From a virus, in the IMG/VR virus record IMGVR_UViG_3300044731_000955, positions 1-61,473 of that record: a DNA stretch of 61,473 bases; one strand, 5' to 3'. Positions 1-7,386 of the stretch are shown here, in pieces (the first letter of the stretch is position 1; each line of letters begins with the position of its first letter). The notes under the pieces were generated by a model. That model was not told the origin of the DNA and did not search any database. It saw nothing but the letters and a program-made list of their open reading frames with translations. The position numbers and the translations under genes were made by a program.

Positions 1-75
1 AATACCATCACTTGAAGCTATGCCGTAGGCTTGCTCCTTTCCTAGTTTACGATATATAATTTTGATGCGTGCCAC
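1..75 (-). CDS. Truncated gene, 5' end only (hypothetical)
   Basis: Only the first 25 codons lie in the window. From a GTG at 75 the frame is open to the left edge and begins with ARIKIIYRKLGKEQAYGIAS. The GTG lies just past the stop of the phosphoesterase gene, the tight spacing used all along this operon. An overlapping ATG in another frame runs only 11 codons before a stop, so the GTG frame is preferred. The family is not recognised. Confidence 0.5.
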   Translation of the reverse strand, partial: MARIKIIYRKLGKEQAYGIASSDGI

Positions 76-76
76 A

Positions 77-1081
77 TTAAACAATTTTCCCTTTAAAGAT
101 ACGCTTATTGTTGAATTCAAAGTCTTCTCCGTTGGCATCAAGTTCTACTTCAGCAAAACCATGATTCCACTTATTTAGAGGCATATAGGCGGGATGTAAT
201 TCACTTAGGCAACCCAATGACCATGTGGTAACCATCTTACCCGTAAGGGTCGGTTCTGTGTGTTCTGATGTTTGGTGGTTATGCCCTTGAAATGTACTGA
301 CCTTTGCTTTAAGGAATAATCCTCTAGCAGGATTTACGGGTGCTGATATTCCACCTACATATTCGTGACCATGAATTCCCCAAAGGTTATTTAGTTTCAT
401 TGGTCTTTTATCTCCTATTATTTCTATGCCTCTGGCTCTTGCCTTAATGATATTCTCGAATTCAAACTCTTCTATGCCCACTAATTCACCGGCTTTTTCG
501 TAAAGGAAATGCTCGTATCGTTCCTCGTGGTTTCCAATTTTGAAATATATTTTGCACTTTAGTTCCTTCTCAAAGATATCAAACAAGGCTTTGAATGTAT
601 CTAGTTCTAGCTTAAAGTTTCTTTTCTTTGGGTCTTTTATAAATCTGCTAAGTCTATGGCAGTCAATAGTATCGCCATTTAGTAGTAGTGCATCGGGTTT
701 TGTTTTCTTTGCGTATTGGATGGCTGCCGTTATCGCATCTATGCTATGGTATGGTACATGGATATCAGATAGGATTAAAACTTTCTTATGCCCTTTGAAG
801 ATGTATGGTTCAAATGCAGTTTCATCTGATTTAGGAAGGTTGTAAGGGTTCTTAGGTCTGTCGTCTACTTTATAAAATTCACTATTTTTTACAGATGGTT
901 TTCTAAGGTAATTACCATTTTTGCCTTCAATGTATCTTAAAGATGACCTAGCTCGTTCTTCATTTACGAATGATAGACTATTTTCTGCGTACATTATCCT
1001 AGCTAATTTCTTAGTAGGCATGTCAGGGTGTTTGGTTCGGTAGTTTCTTGCGATTAGGCTGTTCCCGTTGATAGATGACAT
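77..1081 (-). CDS. Calcineurin-like metallophosphoesterase
   Basis: A 334-aa protein. The C-terminal two thirds carry the ordered metal-binding motifs of the calcineurin-like phosphoesterase fold: SDIH (D106, H108), NGDTID (D137), GNHEER (N184, H185), HGHEY (H237) and GHNH (H267, H269). These ligands bind two metals and hydrolyse phosphodiesters or phosphomonoesters. The first ~90 residues are basic and include a helical segment (residues 20-50) that could be a DNA-binding or adaptor region. It is the last complete gene of the leftward lysis operon, 5 bp after the endolysin. Phage enzymes of this fold act on nucleic acids or nucleotides, but the substrate cannot be read from sequence. The family call is firm; the role is open. 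Confidence 0.85.
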   Translation of the reverse strand: MSSINGNSLIARNYRTKHPDMPTKKLARIMYAENSLSFVNEERARSSLRYIEGKNGNYLRKPSVKNSEFYKVDDRPKNPYNLPKSDETAFEPYIFKGHKKVLILSDIHVPYHSIDAITAAIQYAKKTKPDALLLNGDTIDCHRLSRFIKDPKKRNFKLELDTFKALFDIFEKELKCKIYFKIGNHEERYEHFLYEKAGELVGIEEFEFENIIKARARGIEIIGDKRPMKLNNLWGIHGHEYVGGISAPVNPARGLFLKAKVSTFQGHNHQTSEHTEPTLTGKMVTTWSLGCLSELHPAYMPLNKWNHGFAEVELDANGEDFEFNNKRIFKGKIV

Positions 1082-1086
1082 ATATT

Positions 1087-1557
1087 TTATTTGTATGGAG
1101 AATAGTGTGGTTTTCCATCAACCCTAGTCGCCTTTAAAATTTGTTTTCTTTGTTTACCGGTACTTTCGTAAGATACATGAACCCAATCTGGGTTTTCATT
1201 GGTACCAAATTCCCAAATTAATTGGTCAAATTCTAAATTATCCTTGATGTAATTAAATACCATTTTATTGGTAACCCCATTTGCACTACCATCCATATCC
1301 AAATCTACGGCTTCACCTGTGCTGTGCTGTGATGTGGCTGATGCCCCTTTTGTGCAAGCATTAAGTTCTTTAGACCTATATCCCGAACTAATGTGAATAG
1401 GACAACGGAAATGATTTCTTACTTTTTCAAATACATTTTCTGCTAACAATTTAAAGTTAGCTATATGTTCTTCTGTTGGCATGTTTGATATGCCTTGACG
1501 CTTGGCAGTTTCGCTACGAATTACCTCTGCTAAGGATAGGTGTTCTGAAAGTTTCAT
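1087..1557 (-). CDS. Endolysin, peptidase M15 family (L-Ala-D-Glu or D-Ala-D-Ala type)
   Basis: A 156-aa single-domain protein with the M15 signature: SSGYRSKELN (residues 58-67), SQHSTGEAVDLD (77-88; H78 and D85 as zinc ligands) and WVHVSY (126-131; H127 as third ligand). Such enzymes cut peptide bonds in peptidoglycan stem peptides and release progeny phage. No signal peptide is seen, so it would need a holin to cross the membrane. A two-helix membrane protein sits immediately upstream (stop and start 3 bp apart), which fits a holin-endolysin pair. Confidence 0.9.
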   Translation of the reverse strand: MKLSEHLSLAEVIRSETAKRQGISNMPTEEHIANFKLLAENVFEKVRNHFRCPIHISSGYRSKELNACTKGASATSQHSTGEAVDLDMDGSANGVTNKMVFNYIKDNLEFDQLIWEFGTNENPDWVHVSYESTGKQRKQILKATRVDGKPHYSPYK

Positions 1558-1560
1558 ATG

Positions 1561-1785
1561 TTATGATTTTGTTTCTTCTTTTTTCCATATTTTTTCAGCC
1601 GCAGTTAATCCTAAACAAGCTGCAGCTAACCCAGCAACTGCGTAAACAAGAGCTTCTGATGGGGCTTTGTTTAATTCGCTAAATGAATTATGGTAAGTAG
1701 TAATGCACAATGTTAGTGTGCAAAAAAAACCGCATAATCTTTTCATGCTTAATCTATTGTTATCTTCTGTAAAAAATTGTTTCAT
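1561..1785 (-). CDS. Small membrane protein, candidate holin
   Basis: 74 aa with two hydrophobic segments, about residues 17-31 (with two Cys) and 44-62 (Ala/Gly/Leu-rich), and a charged C-terminus ending KKEETKS. Size, topology and position directly before the M15 endolysin fit a class II-like holin. No family motif is recognised, so the function is by context. The start overlaps the stop of the preceding gene by one base, indicating coupled translation. Confidence 0.6.
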   Translation of the reverse strand: MKQFFTEDNNRLSMKRLCGFFCTLTLCITTYHNSFSELNKAPSEALVYAVAGLAAACLGLTAAEKIWKKEETKS

Positions 1786-2183
1786 TATTTTAAACTTTGA
1801 AATTGTACTAAAATTATTGCTATAAGGATGATTTTTTGCGCGAAGTCGAGCTTTTCGGCTTGGTAACTTTTGGCTTTGGGGCGGAGTCTAAAGAGGTCAA
1901 CACTTGTTTGATATTTCCCTTTCCAAAGATTGATTGAATCTTCTTTATAATGTATTTTTTTATATATGCTATCATATTTTTCTTTTTTAATTGTTAACGA
2001 ATCTTTTAATGTGTTTATTGTATTGTTATATGAATTAAATAATAAGTTTATTGTATCAGCTTGCGAAACTTTCATTATAACCACTGAGTCACCTCTATAT
2101 AACCTTTTTACGGGGTATTGGGAGTAAGACAAATGGAATGATAGTATCAGCATTAACGCTATCAAGCTTAACTTTAACTTCAT
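1785..2183 (-). CDS. Exported coiled-coil protein, spanin-like candidate
   Basis: 132 aa. Residues 1-21 form a hydrophobic signal-like segment with a plausible cleavage after SYS. A Lys/Asp/Ile-rich helical stretch follows (about 40-90), then a hydrophobic C-terminal segment (KIILIAIILVQF). The gene overlaps the upstream lipoprotein-like gene by 89 bp in a different frame, an arrangement reminiscent of Rz/Rz1 spanin genes. No sequence family is recognised. It may be one partner of an envelope-disrupting complex, inferred from topology and position only. Confidence 0.45.
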   Translation of the reverse strand: MKLKLSLIALMLILSFHLSYSQYPVKRLYRGDSVVIMKVSQADTINLLFNSYNNTINTLKDSLTIKKEKYDSIYKKIHYKEDSINLWKGKYQTSVDLFRLRPKAKSYQAEKLDFAQKIILIAIILVQFQSLK

Positions 2184-2421
2184 TTAATTCTGTTTTTAAA
2201 TCTTTGTTTTCTTCTTTTAATGTTATTATCGTATTAACGGCTTCCGTTACTATTTGTGATTGTTTTTTACTAGCATCTTTTTGAACTTTAGCACTTGCTT
2301 GTGTGTTTTGCTCTACCTTTAAAAGTAGGTCTTGAAATTCCCTATCTTTTTTTGCAGTTTCACTTTCGTTCTGTGCAGTAGCTTGACATCCAAACAAAAA
2401 TATTAATAAAAAATATCTCAC
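2095..2421 (-). CDS. Lipoprotein-like coiled-coil protein, spanin-like candidate
   Basis: 108 aa, starting at a GTG (2419-2421) that overlaps the TGA of the preceding 39-aa gene. The N-terminus MRYFLLIFLFGCQ looks like a lipoprotein signal with lipobox LFGC, and the rest is a Lys/Glu/Gln-rich helix (residues 25-90). A short outer-membrane lipoprotein with a coiled coil, overlapping an exported coiled-coil gene, would fit an o-spanin. The lipobox is read by eye and the role is inferred. Confidence 0.45.
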   Translation of the reverse strand: MRYFLLIFLFGCQATAQNESETAKKDREFQDLLLKVEQNTQASAKVQKDASKKQSQIVTEAVNTIITLKEENKDLKTELNEVKVKLDSVNADTIIPFVLLPIPRKKVI

Positions 2422-2537
2422 TTTTTATTTTTTTTCTCTTTTATTATTTCATATACATAAACCGCCATAAAAGCCCAACACATCCCCACTAATAATAATT
2501 GAATATGAAACCCATAATCGTAAAGAAATTCTCTCAT
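2418..2537 (-). CDS. 39-aa single-span membrane protein
   Basis: A small ORF (MREFLYDYGFHIQLLLVGMC..., ending KEKKNKK) with one hydrophobic helix at about residues 12-32 and a Lys-rich tail. Its ATG overlaps the TAA of the upstream gene (TAATG) and its TGA overlaps the GTG of the next gene, so it fits the coupled operon exactly. The function is unknown; a holin or antiholin role in the lysis cassette is possible. Confidence 0.6.
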   Translation of the reverse strand: MREFLYDYGFHIQLLLVGMCWAFMAVYVYEIIKEKKNKK

Positions 2538-2839
2538 TATTTGATGGATTTAATTGCTCCTAATTCTTGCAATGTTCTTAATTGAGTAGTAGATACAGCT
2601 TTAGCCGAGTCGCTTCTTCTTAAAGCTTCTTGTACTAAATCTAGTCTATTTTCTACCTTTTCAATTCTAACATCTTGAGATTTAGCTTGTGATTGGAATG
2701 TGCTTCTTATATCTACATATAGATAACCTATCGCTATTAAGACAATAAACAAAGTTCCCACTACGGGATTTTTGGCAAAGTCTTTGAAACTTATTGGTAA
2801 TGGATTTGCTCCTATGTTTACTTTTTTACTTGTAGCCAT
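2537..2839 (-). CDS. Membrane-anchored coiled-coil protein
   Basis: 100 aa. A cytoplasmic N-terminus is followed by one transmembrane helix (GTLFIVLIAIGYLYV, about 28-42) and a long helical region (50-98) with heptad-like Val/Leu/Ile spacing. This is the topology of an i-spanin or a pinholin-like anchor. The family is not recognised. It overlaps both neighbours by one base. Confidence 0.5.
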   Translation of the reverse strand: MATSKKVNIGANPLPISFKDFAKNPVVGTLFIVLIAIGYLYVDIRSTFQSQAKSQDVRIEKVENRLDLVQEALRRSDSAKAVSTTQLRTLQELGAIKSIK

Positions 2840-3390
2840 TAGAATAATTTTTTATATAAGCCTAAGCTTATTTGATTGGTGGTAAAACTAAGCGTATAAG
2901 CCTCTTTTTGCTTCTTATAGTTCAATCCTACTCCTACTCCTATCTTATTATCAAAACGTCTAATATCGCCCAATAGACCTATATAAAGTTCATTCTTAGG
3001 CTTATGGTAGATATTATTGGTAACTACTATTGTCTTTTCAGTTAGATTAGCCTTATATGACCTTCCTATGATTCTATTTTGTGTAATAGTATCTTGAATA
3101 TATACGCTGTTATCCGCATTTATCTGTAAAGTATCCGAATAAGCCTTGATTTTATTGTAGTCATTGACGATATAAGTAGTATCATGTACTTCGTCAATTT
3201 GGTAGAGAGTATCTAAAACGACAAAAGGGATGTCATTCCCTTTCTTATATTTTTTTATTGTATCGTGCTTTATTATTGTGTCTATCTTGGTGATAACTTT
3301 GGTACCACCTCCTCCATTATTAGGGGCTAAAACAAAAAATAGCACCACAACTATAAGTGCTAAGATTAATATGTTTTTAACTATTGCCAC
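2839..3390 (-). CDS. Membrane-anchored periplasmic protein with C-terminal beta-rich domain
   Basis: 183 aa from a GTG start that overlaps the upstream gene by 14 bp. There is one N-terminal transmembrane helix (ILILALIVVVLFFVLA), a Gly4 hinge, then a long Asp/Thr/Ile-rich stretch (DTIIKHDTIKKY and similar). The last ~55 residues have alternating hydrophobic beta strands ending LGLYKKLF, like a pair of outer-membrane strands. The layout, inner-membrane anchor plus envelope-spanning region plus beta C-terminus, suggests a protein that bridges the two membranes during lysis. This is inference from composition; no family is assigned. Confidence 0.45.
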   Translation of the reverse strand: MAIVKNILILALIVVVLFFVLAPNNGGGGTKVITKIDTIIKHDTIKKYKKGNDIPFVVLDTLYQIDEVHDTTYIVNDYNKIKAYSDTLQINADNSVYIQDTITQNRIIGRSYKANLTEKTIVVTNNIYHKPKNELYIGLLGDIRRFDNKIGVGVGLNYKKQKEAYTLSFTTNQISLGLYKKLF

Positions 3391-3559
3391 GCTTTTTTTC
3401 CTTATGCTTAAAATAATAATACCTTAACGCTACCGAACCAGAACAAATACCAATTAAACTAGCAAGTAAGCTAACATATGGTTGAATTGCAGTTATAGAT
3501 ACAGCAGCACTTAATAAACTTACAGATGCAGATATGTCAGCTAATGTGTTATTTCCCAT
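3377..3559 (-). CDS. Small membrane protein, candidate holin/antiholin
   Basis: 60 aa. The hydrophobic core (residues 11-47) could form two short helices, and the C-terminus is very basic (YYYFKHKEKKRGNS). It is the first gene of the lysis operon, about 7 nt after the predicted transcription start of the promoter at 3573-3580. A holin role is possible. There is no recognised family. Confidence 0.5.
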   Translation of the reverse strand: MGNNTLADISASVSLLSAAVSITAIQPYVSLLASLIGICSGSVALRYYYFKHKEKKRGNS

Positions 3560-3572
3560 GTCAAATTTTTAC

Positions 3573-3580
3573 CAAATATA
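3573..3580 (-). promoter_or_regulatory. Bacteroidota-type -7 box (TATATTTG), lysis operon
   Basis: On the minus strand the sequence reads TATATTTG, an exact match to the TAnnTTTG -7 consensus. It lies 13 bp upstream of the ATG at 3559 and downstream of the end of the glycosyltransferase operon, so lysis genes can be transcribed separately. Confidence 0.6.
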
Positions 3581-3602
3581 GCCAATAATTAAATATATTT
3601 AC

Positions 3603-3827
3603 TTATATTGTCCACTTTTTTTCCGGACAAGCGTCTGCTCCCACAGGTGAGAACACTTTAGCACTCGTAGTACAGCCACATTTACCACAATAATCGCGTA
3701 TAGTAGATTGCACCCAAAACTCACAATTAGCACATATTTCAAGTCTTTTTTCAGCCACTTCTTTTTGCTCTTCTGTTGGGTTCATAGCAGTCATATAAGA
3801 CAGCAGGATTTCTTTTACTTTGTTCAT
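3603..3827 (-). CDS. Cys-rich mini-protein, probable zinc-binding
   Basis: 74 aa with an N-terminal helix and then a cysteine cluster: CANC (32-35), CGKCGC (about 48-53) and a last Cys near the C-terminus (ACPEKKW). The spacing suggests a small zinc ribbon. It is the last gene of the minus-strand glycosyltransferase operon and overlaps the preceding gene by 4 bp (ATGA). The function is unknown; small proteins of this type accompany phage glycosyltransferase genes. Confidence 0.6.
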   Translation of the reverse strand: MNKVKEILLSYMTAMNPTEEQKEVAEKRLEICANCEFWVQSTIRDYCGKCGCTTSAKVFSPVGADACPEKKWTI

Positions 3828-4471
3828 AAATTTAGATATGTTTTGTAAGATGATGAAGTATTTGCATTTTTTATGTAATATTTAAACTCTTCATTGTTTT
3901 CATAAGTTTCTTGGTTAAATTCCCAAGGATAATGTCTAGCTACATATGGGTAGGTAGTGCTTGCTCCACCAACAAAATAAGGGGTTCCTTTTTTATACAA
4001 AGCAAAGGTAGTATCTATTGCTATATCTGTGTAGATATTGTTTGTATGAGCAGAATTCCATCTATTTTTTTCGTATGATTGTAGATGGTTATAATATAAT
4101 GAATCTTCTTTTACTATTCCCCAATTCAATCCTAATCCTATCTTATCTAATCCTAATGAGTCCATATTATCTTTTAAATACAAAAGAGTATCTGAAGGTG
4201 TATCTAGTAAACCCACATCTGCGTCCGTTATAACATAATCATAATTTGTTATAACATCACCTAGTATTTGCCAAGGAGCTGTATGCCCTATGTTTTCTGT
4301 TCTGTGTATTGTGCATGGGCTTGTATCATACCATTCTAGAAGTGGTGGATAGTCTGAGCCATTATCTATAATAATAATTTCACCCACTCCTTCGTAAGTT
4401 TTAATCTTATTTACCATTTCTACCACCCAAGTAAATAGATTTCTATTATTTATAATTACAGGTATATTCAT
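3824..4471 (-). CDS. GT-A fold glycosyltransferase (GT2-like)
   Basis: 215 aa. The N-terminus has the nucleotide-binding Rossmann-like pattern of GT2 enzymes: a beta strand (VIINNR), then IIIIDNGSDYPP (residues ~33-44), then YDYVITDADVG with the metal-binding DAD (DxD) motif. The C-terminal half (YFVGGASTTYPYVARHYPW) would shape the acceptor site. It is short for GT2 and has no membrane helix, so a soluble transferase is expected. It is coupled to its neighbours by one- and four-base overlaps. The sugar donor and acceptor are unknown. Confidence 0.75.
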   Translation of the reverse strand: MNIPVIINNRNLFTWVVEMVNKIKTYEGVGEIIIIDNGSDYPPLLEWYDTSPCTIHRTENIGHTAPWQILGDVITNYDYVITDADVGLLDTPSDTLLYLKDNMDSLGLDKIGLGLNWGIVKEDSLYYNHLQSYEKNRWNSAHTNNIYTDIAIDTTFALYKKGTPYFVGGASTTYPYVARHYPWEFNQETYENNEEFKYYIKNANTSSSYKTYLNL

Positions 4472-5025
4472 TAATTATGTACATATAAAACTTTATCAAT
4501 CTTCACATAGTCTTGATATGCTTGCATTACCTTCTCTACAAAGTACCCATCAGCAGCATATTCTTTGCCTAATATTATATTTTTCCCTACATCGTTTCTT
4601 ACTGCAAATGCTCCAATATCTATTTGATTAAACACTAGTGAGCATTCAAAAAAATGGTATTCGTAATGAGAATGCACCATGTCCCAATATATTATTGCTG
4701 GATTAAATTCAGATGCTTTAGATAACTCCTCAACAAAATTTGGGGTGTAATAATTATCATCACCACTCATTACAATATATTTAGCTACACTATTTTGTTT
4801 GCCTAATTCTCTAGGCGTATGTCCCCAATCATTATATGTTTTATCTAATAGTGTATATTTTATTCTGTCATCTTTTACAATGTCAATTTGGTTAAATTCA
4901 TCTACGCTATTATCTATAATTACATTAGCTACCCAATCTGTATTTGTCTGAGCTAATAATGAATAGAGCATACTCTTTAGTTCATTAATTCTATTGTAGG
5001 TTGGTATAATAAAATCTACTATCAT
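4471..5025 (-). CDS. GT2 family glycosyltransferase, short
   Basis: 184 aa beginning MIVDFIIPTYNRINEL, the classic GT2 first strand. It continues with VIIDNSVDEF and YIVMSGDDNYYTPNF, where DD (in SGDD) is the probable metal-binding motif. No acceptor-recognition domain or membrane segment follows. The start overlaps the next upstream gene by 4 bp, so these genes are translated as a coupled set. Substrate unknown. Confidence 0.8.
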   Translation of the reverse strand: MIVDFIIPTYNRINELKSMLYSLLAQTNTDWVANVIIDNSVDEFNQIDIVKDDRIKYTLLDKTYNDWGHTPRELGKQNSVAKYIVMSGDDNYYTPNFVEELSKASEFNPAIIYWDMVHSHYEYHFFECSLVFNQIDIGAFAVRNDVGKNIILGKEYAADGYFVEKVMQAYQDYVKIDKVLYVHN

Positions 5026-5762
5026 TTATTTAAGAAGTCTTTTAGTAATTGGCTGTAATCATATTTCCAATTTGGATTTAGATACACATCACCCGTTGGT
5101 ATTTTACCTTGCATTCTTAACGATTCTATATGTTCAAAATGCCTTACAATTACGCTTGGCTTAGAATCATCATTATCGCTACCCATTCCGGACATATGGT
5201 AACCCCTTCCACCCCATACATAGAACCAACTAACTTCATCATCCGGTGGTGATGCTAGAACTACTTTTTCGGGGAAGTTCTCCTTAATGCTAATAACAAA
5301 TGTCATGTCATAGCCAGCATTTTCTAATGGATGTTTACCCACTCCTTCCCATGCTTCTCTGCTATATACTATACCACTATTACCAAGTGATGTAATGGCT
5401 TGTATATCAGGTACATTAAAAAATATTCCTTTTTGCCAATGCATCAATGCCGTTCCTTCTACAAAATATTTATCTATATTTTTTAGGTGATTTGGTAAGG
5501 CTAAGTCATCGTCATCCCAAACTATAATTGTATCTCCTTTACATTGTGATACTGCAAAGTTTTCTTTATCTCCAATAGTGGGAAATGTATAATCTAAATT
5601 AATTATTCTTACATCTGGATGGTCAAATATTAATTTTTGTTCTGGATAATCATTTACGATTACTAATTCTTTTTCTCCGTCATAATCTTGATTTAAAAAA
5701 GATTGTAAAGACTCTTCTAAATATTCCACTCTTCCGTATGTAATCATCTTGCAAGAAAGCAT
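5022..5762 (-). CDS. GT2 family glycosyltransferase
   Basis: 246 aa. N-terminal SCKMITYGRVEYLEESLQSF and ELVIVNDYP are GT2-type, and GDTIIVWDDDDLALPNHL holds the acidic DxD metal site. ASPPDDEVSWFYVWGGRGYH later could contribute the catalytic base region. It is the second gene of the leftward operon. The function is transfer of a sugar to an unknown acceptor; no transmembrane segment is visible. Confidence 0.82.
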   Translation of the reverse strand: MLSCKMITYGRVEYLEESLQSFLNQDYDGEKELVIVNDYPEQKLIFDHPDVRIINLDYTFPTIGDKENFAVSQCKGDTIIVWDDDDLALPNHLKNIDKYFVEGTALMHWQKGIFFNVPDIQAITSLGNSGIVYSREAWEGVGKHPLENAGYDMTFVISIKENFPEKVVLASPPDDEVSWFYVWGGRGYHMSGMGSDNDDSKPSVIVRHFEHIESLRMQGKIPTGDVYLNPNWKYDYSQLLKDFLNK

Positions 5763-5768
5763 AATTTA

Positions 5769-6698
5769 TTATTTTAAAACTGTTTTTAAAGCTGTTTCGC
5801 ATATCTCATTCCAATAATAAGAAGATGCTCTATCGGGGCTGATTTGAAGGTCGGCGCCATAGGGCAATTTATTTATGTATTCACCCTTAAAGAATAATCC
5901 ACTAATAGAATCTGTAACGCCTGCGTTATGCAGTATAGTATATGTTTCTACATCTGAGTAATTGTTAGTAACCCACCCAAAATCCATTCTTTTATCTACT
6001 CTTGTTTCATGCCCAAAGTACCATGCGTTCCAAAGAAAAGACCACATTCCTGCTGTCCACTTTTGAATAGGATAATCTCCGTCATGCTTCATTTTATAAT
6101 TTGGTTCTTCGTCACAGAAATATTTATATAAAATAATAGAGTCTAGTTCAACCTTTTCCCAAAATTCAAAGGTGGTATTTTTAACTATGTATTGCGCTCC
6201 CCCAGAATTATTATTCAAAAGCTTTGGTATTAATTTGTCAATGCCAATTATCTCACACATCTTTTCATACACATGATTGCCCTTCTGTTGAATATAATCG
6301 TAATTTATGTAGCTGTTTGTATCACTTAAAAACCATGAATTGCCCGCTATCATTGAATTAAACTCCGGTTTCTTTGTGAAAACAATATCCGAATCATGTA
6401 AAAATAAAACCTCATTCTGCAACTCCGGATGAGCTAGTAAATGTTGTTTCATTAGATTAAAGTAAACGGATGGGATATAAAATTTATCTACCCTATTATC
6501 ATTATAAAAAAAGAAATTAACCGGATATGTCTCTTTTAATTTTTGCCAATCATCGGGTATAATATCATTATCAATGGAACATACTATGTTAATACAATCT
6601 GTATCAACGCCCATTTTTATAAAATTATTAATTAGAACCTCGCACTGCCAAGTGTAGTATGGTATAGCGGGTTGGCAACAGACGTATCTTAACTTCAT
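5769..6698 (-). CDS. GT-A glycosyltransferase resembling plant-type peptidyl Ser/Hyp O-glycosyltransferases
   Basis: 309 aa. The start, YVCCQPAIPYYTWQCEVLIN, then a small strand ending INIVCSIDND, resembles by eye the opening of hydroxyproline O-arabinosyltransferases and peptidyl-serine galactosyltransferases (an aromatic-WQ motif followed by a TRLLSC-like strand). The metal site is FLHDSDIVF (DSD), and NNNSGGAQYIVKN and FGHETRVD follow. If the resemblance is real, the acceptor would be protein Ser or hydroxy-residues. It is the first gene of the leftward operon, directly after the -7 box at 6710-6717. The GT-A call is solid; the subfamily is tentative. Confidence 0.65.
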   Translation of the reverse strand: MKLRYVCCQPAIPYYTWQCEVLINNFIKMGVDTDCINIVCSIDNDIIPDDWQKLKETYPVNFFFYNDNRVDKFYIPSVYFNLMKQHLLAHPELQNEVLFLHDSDIVFTKKPEFNSMIAGNSWFLSDTNSYINYDYIQQKGNHVYEKMCEIIGIDKLIPKLLNNNSGGAQYIVKNTTFEFWEKVELDSIILYKYFCDEEPNYKMKHDGDYPIQKWTAGMWSFLWNAWYFGHETRVDKRMDFGWVTNNYSDVETYTILHNAGVTDSISGLFFKGEYINKLPYGADLQISPDRASSYYWNEICETALKTVLK

Positions 6699-6709
6699 AC
6701 TTTTTTTAG

Positions 6710-6717
6710 CAAAGTTA
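6710..6717 (-). promoter_or_regulatory. -7 box (TAACTTTG) of the minus-arm glycosyltransferase operon
   Basis: The minus strand reads TAACTTTG, matching TAnnTTTG, 11 bp before the ATG at 6698. The AT-palindrome-like element TTAATTTAATTAAA abuts it upstream (to ~6732), the same arrangement as at several other operons here. Confidence 0.55.
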
Positions 6718-6736
6718 TTTAATTAAATTAATAAAC

Positions 6737-7114
6737 CTAATATTCTTTGTAAGATTTTTCTTCGGTTAGTTCTGAGCCGTATTTTGTATTGATTTGTTTT
6801 TTGATGATGGCTCTGACATCGTTTAATTGGTAAACCTCCCGAGCTAGTTCTACGAACTTATCTCCAAAGTCTTTTTTGTGTTCATAGTCCCTTAAACTAT
6901 CTTCTACTGCCCATAGTTTTTTGTTTATGGAGTATAGCTCTTGTACTAATGGGTCTATTAAAATGACTGAGTGCTTTTTATTTAGGGCGTTTTTTACCAT
7001 TTTCCACTCTTTGTCTATGTTTATAAGCTTTTCTGTATCGTGTATTAAAAGCTTTTTTATGGTTAGGATGGTATATTTGTCCACCACTTCACCGATGCTG
7101 ACTTCTATTTTCAT
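6737..7114 (-). CDS. DUF6165-like protein
   Basis: 125 aa starting MKIEVSIGEVVDKYTILTIK, the conserved opening of a small helical family (DUF6165, by recall) found beside glycosyltransferase genes in bacteria and phages. The rest is Lys/Glu/Leu-rich helix with no catalytic motif. It is the promoter-proximal gene on the left side of the divergent region centred on the palindrome at 7145-7164. The biochemical role is unknown; association with sugar transfer is by neighbourhood. Confidence 0.6.
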   Translation of the reverse strand: MKIEVSIGEVVDKYTILTIKKLLIHDTEKLINIDKEWKMVKNALNKKHSVILIDPLVQELYSINKKLWAVEDSLRDYEHKKDFGDKFVELAREVYQLNDVRAIIKKQINTKYGSELTEEKSYKEY

Positions 7115-7144
7115 GGGCTAAAGATAAGATTTTTACCATTAATC

Positions 7145-7164
7145 ATTAATTTAATTAAATTAAT
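7145..7164. promoter_or_regulatory. Perfect 20-bp palindrome between divergent operons (operator candidate)
   Basis: ATTAATTTAATTAAATTAAT is its own reverse complement. It lies between the divergently transcribed 6737-7114 gene and the rightward operon, 4 bp before a + strand -7 box. Related sequences occur near other promoters in the window, so a DNA-binding regulator or a shared promoter element is likely. Confidence 0.55.
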
Positions 7165-7168
7165 TCCA

Positions 7169-7176
7169 TAGCTTTG
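7169..7176 (+). promoter_or_regulatory. -7 box (TAGCTTTG) of the rightward glycosylation operon
   Basis: TAGCTTTG matches TAnnTTTG and lies 44 bp upstream of the 35-aa gene at 7221. It is the only clear + strand promoter before 7387 and would drive 7221-10799. Confidence 0.55.
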
Positions 7177-7220
7177 TGGTAACTAAAACAAATAACGAAT
7201 AAACCTAAAAAATACAAAAA

Positions 7221-7328
7221 ATGAAAGAAACACTATTGATAGTATTATTAATTGTAATTATTATTTTTATTATCTCATATTATTGTGCTAAATGGCACAC
7301 TAAAACTTATGATGACCCATTTCTATAA
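7221..7328 (+). CDS. 35-aa single-span membrane peptide
   Basis: ATG preceded by an A-rich stretch (AATACAAAAA), encoding MKETLLIVLLIVIIIFIISY then a short polar tail ending DDPFL. It has one strong transmembrane helix. It is the first ORF after the promoter at 7169 and could tether the glycosylation enzymes to the membrane, but that is a guess; it may also be a decoy ORF. Confidence 0.5.
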   Translation: MKETLLIVLLIVIIIFIISYYCAKWHTKTYDDPFL

Positions 7329-7386
7329 CCAAAACAATATAAAAGAGCATTACCCAAGTGATGAAAATACACTAAATAAATAACAT

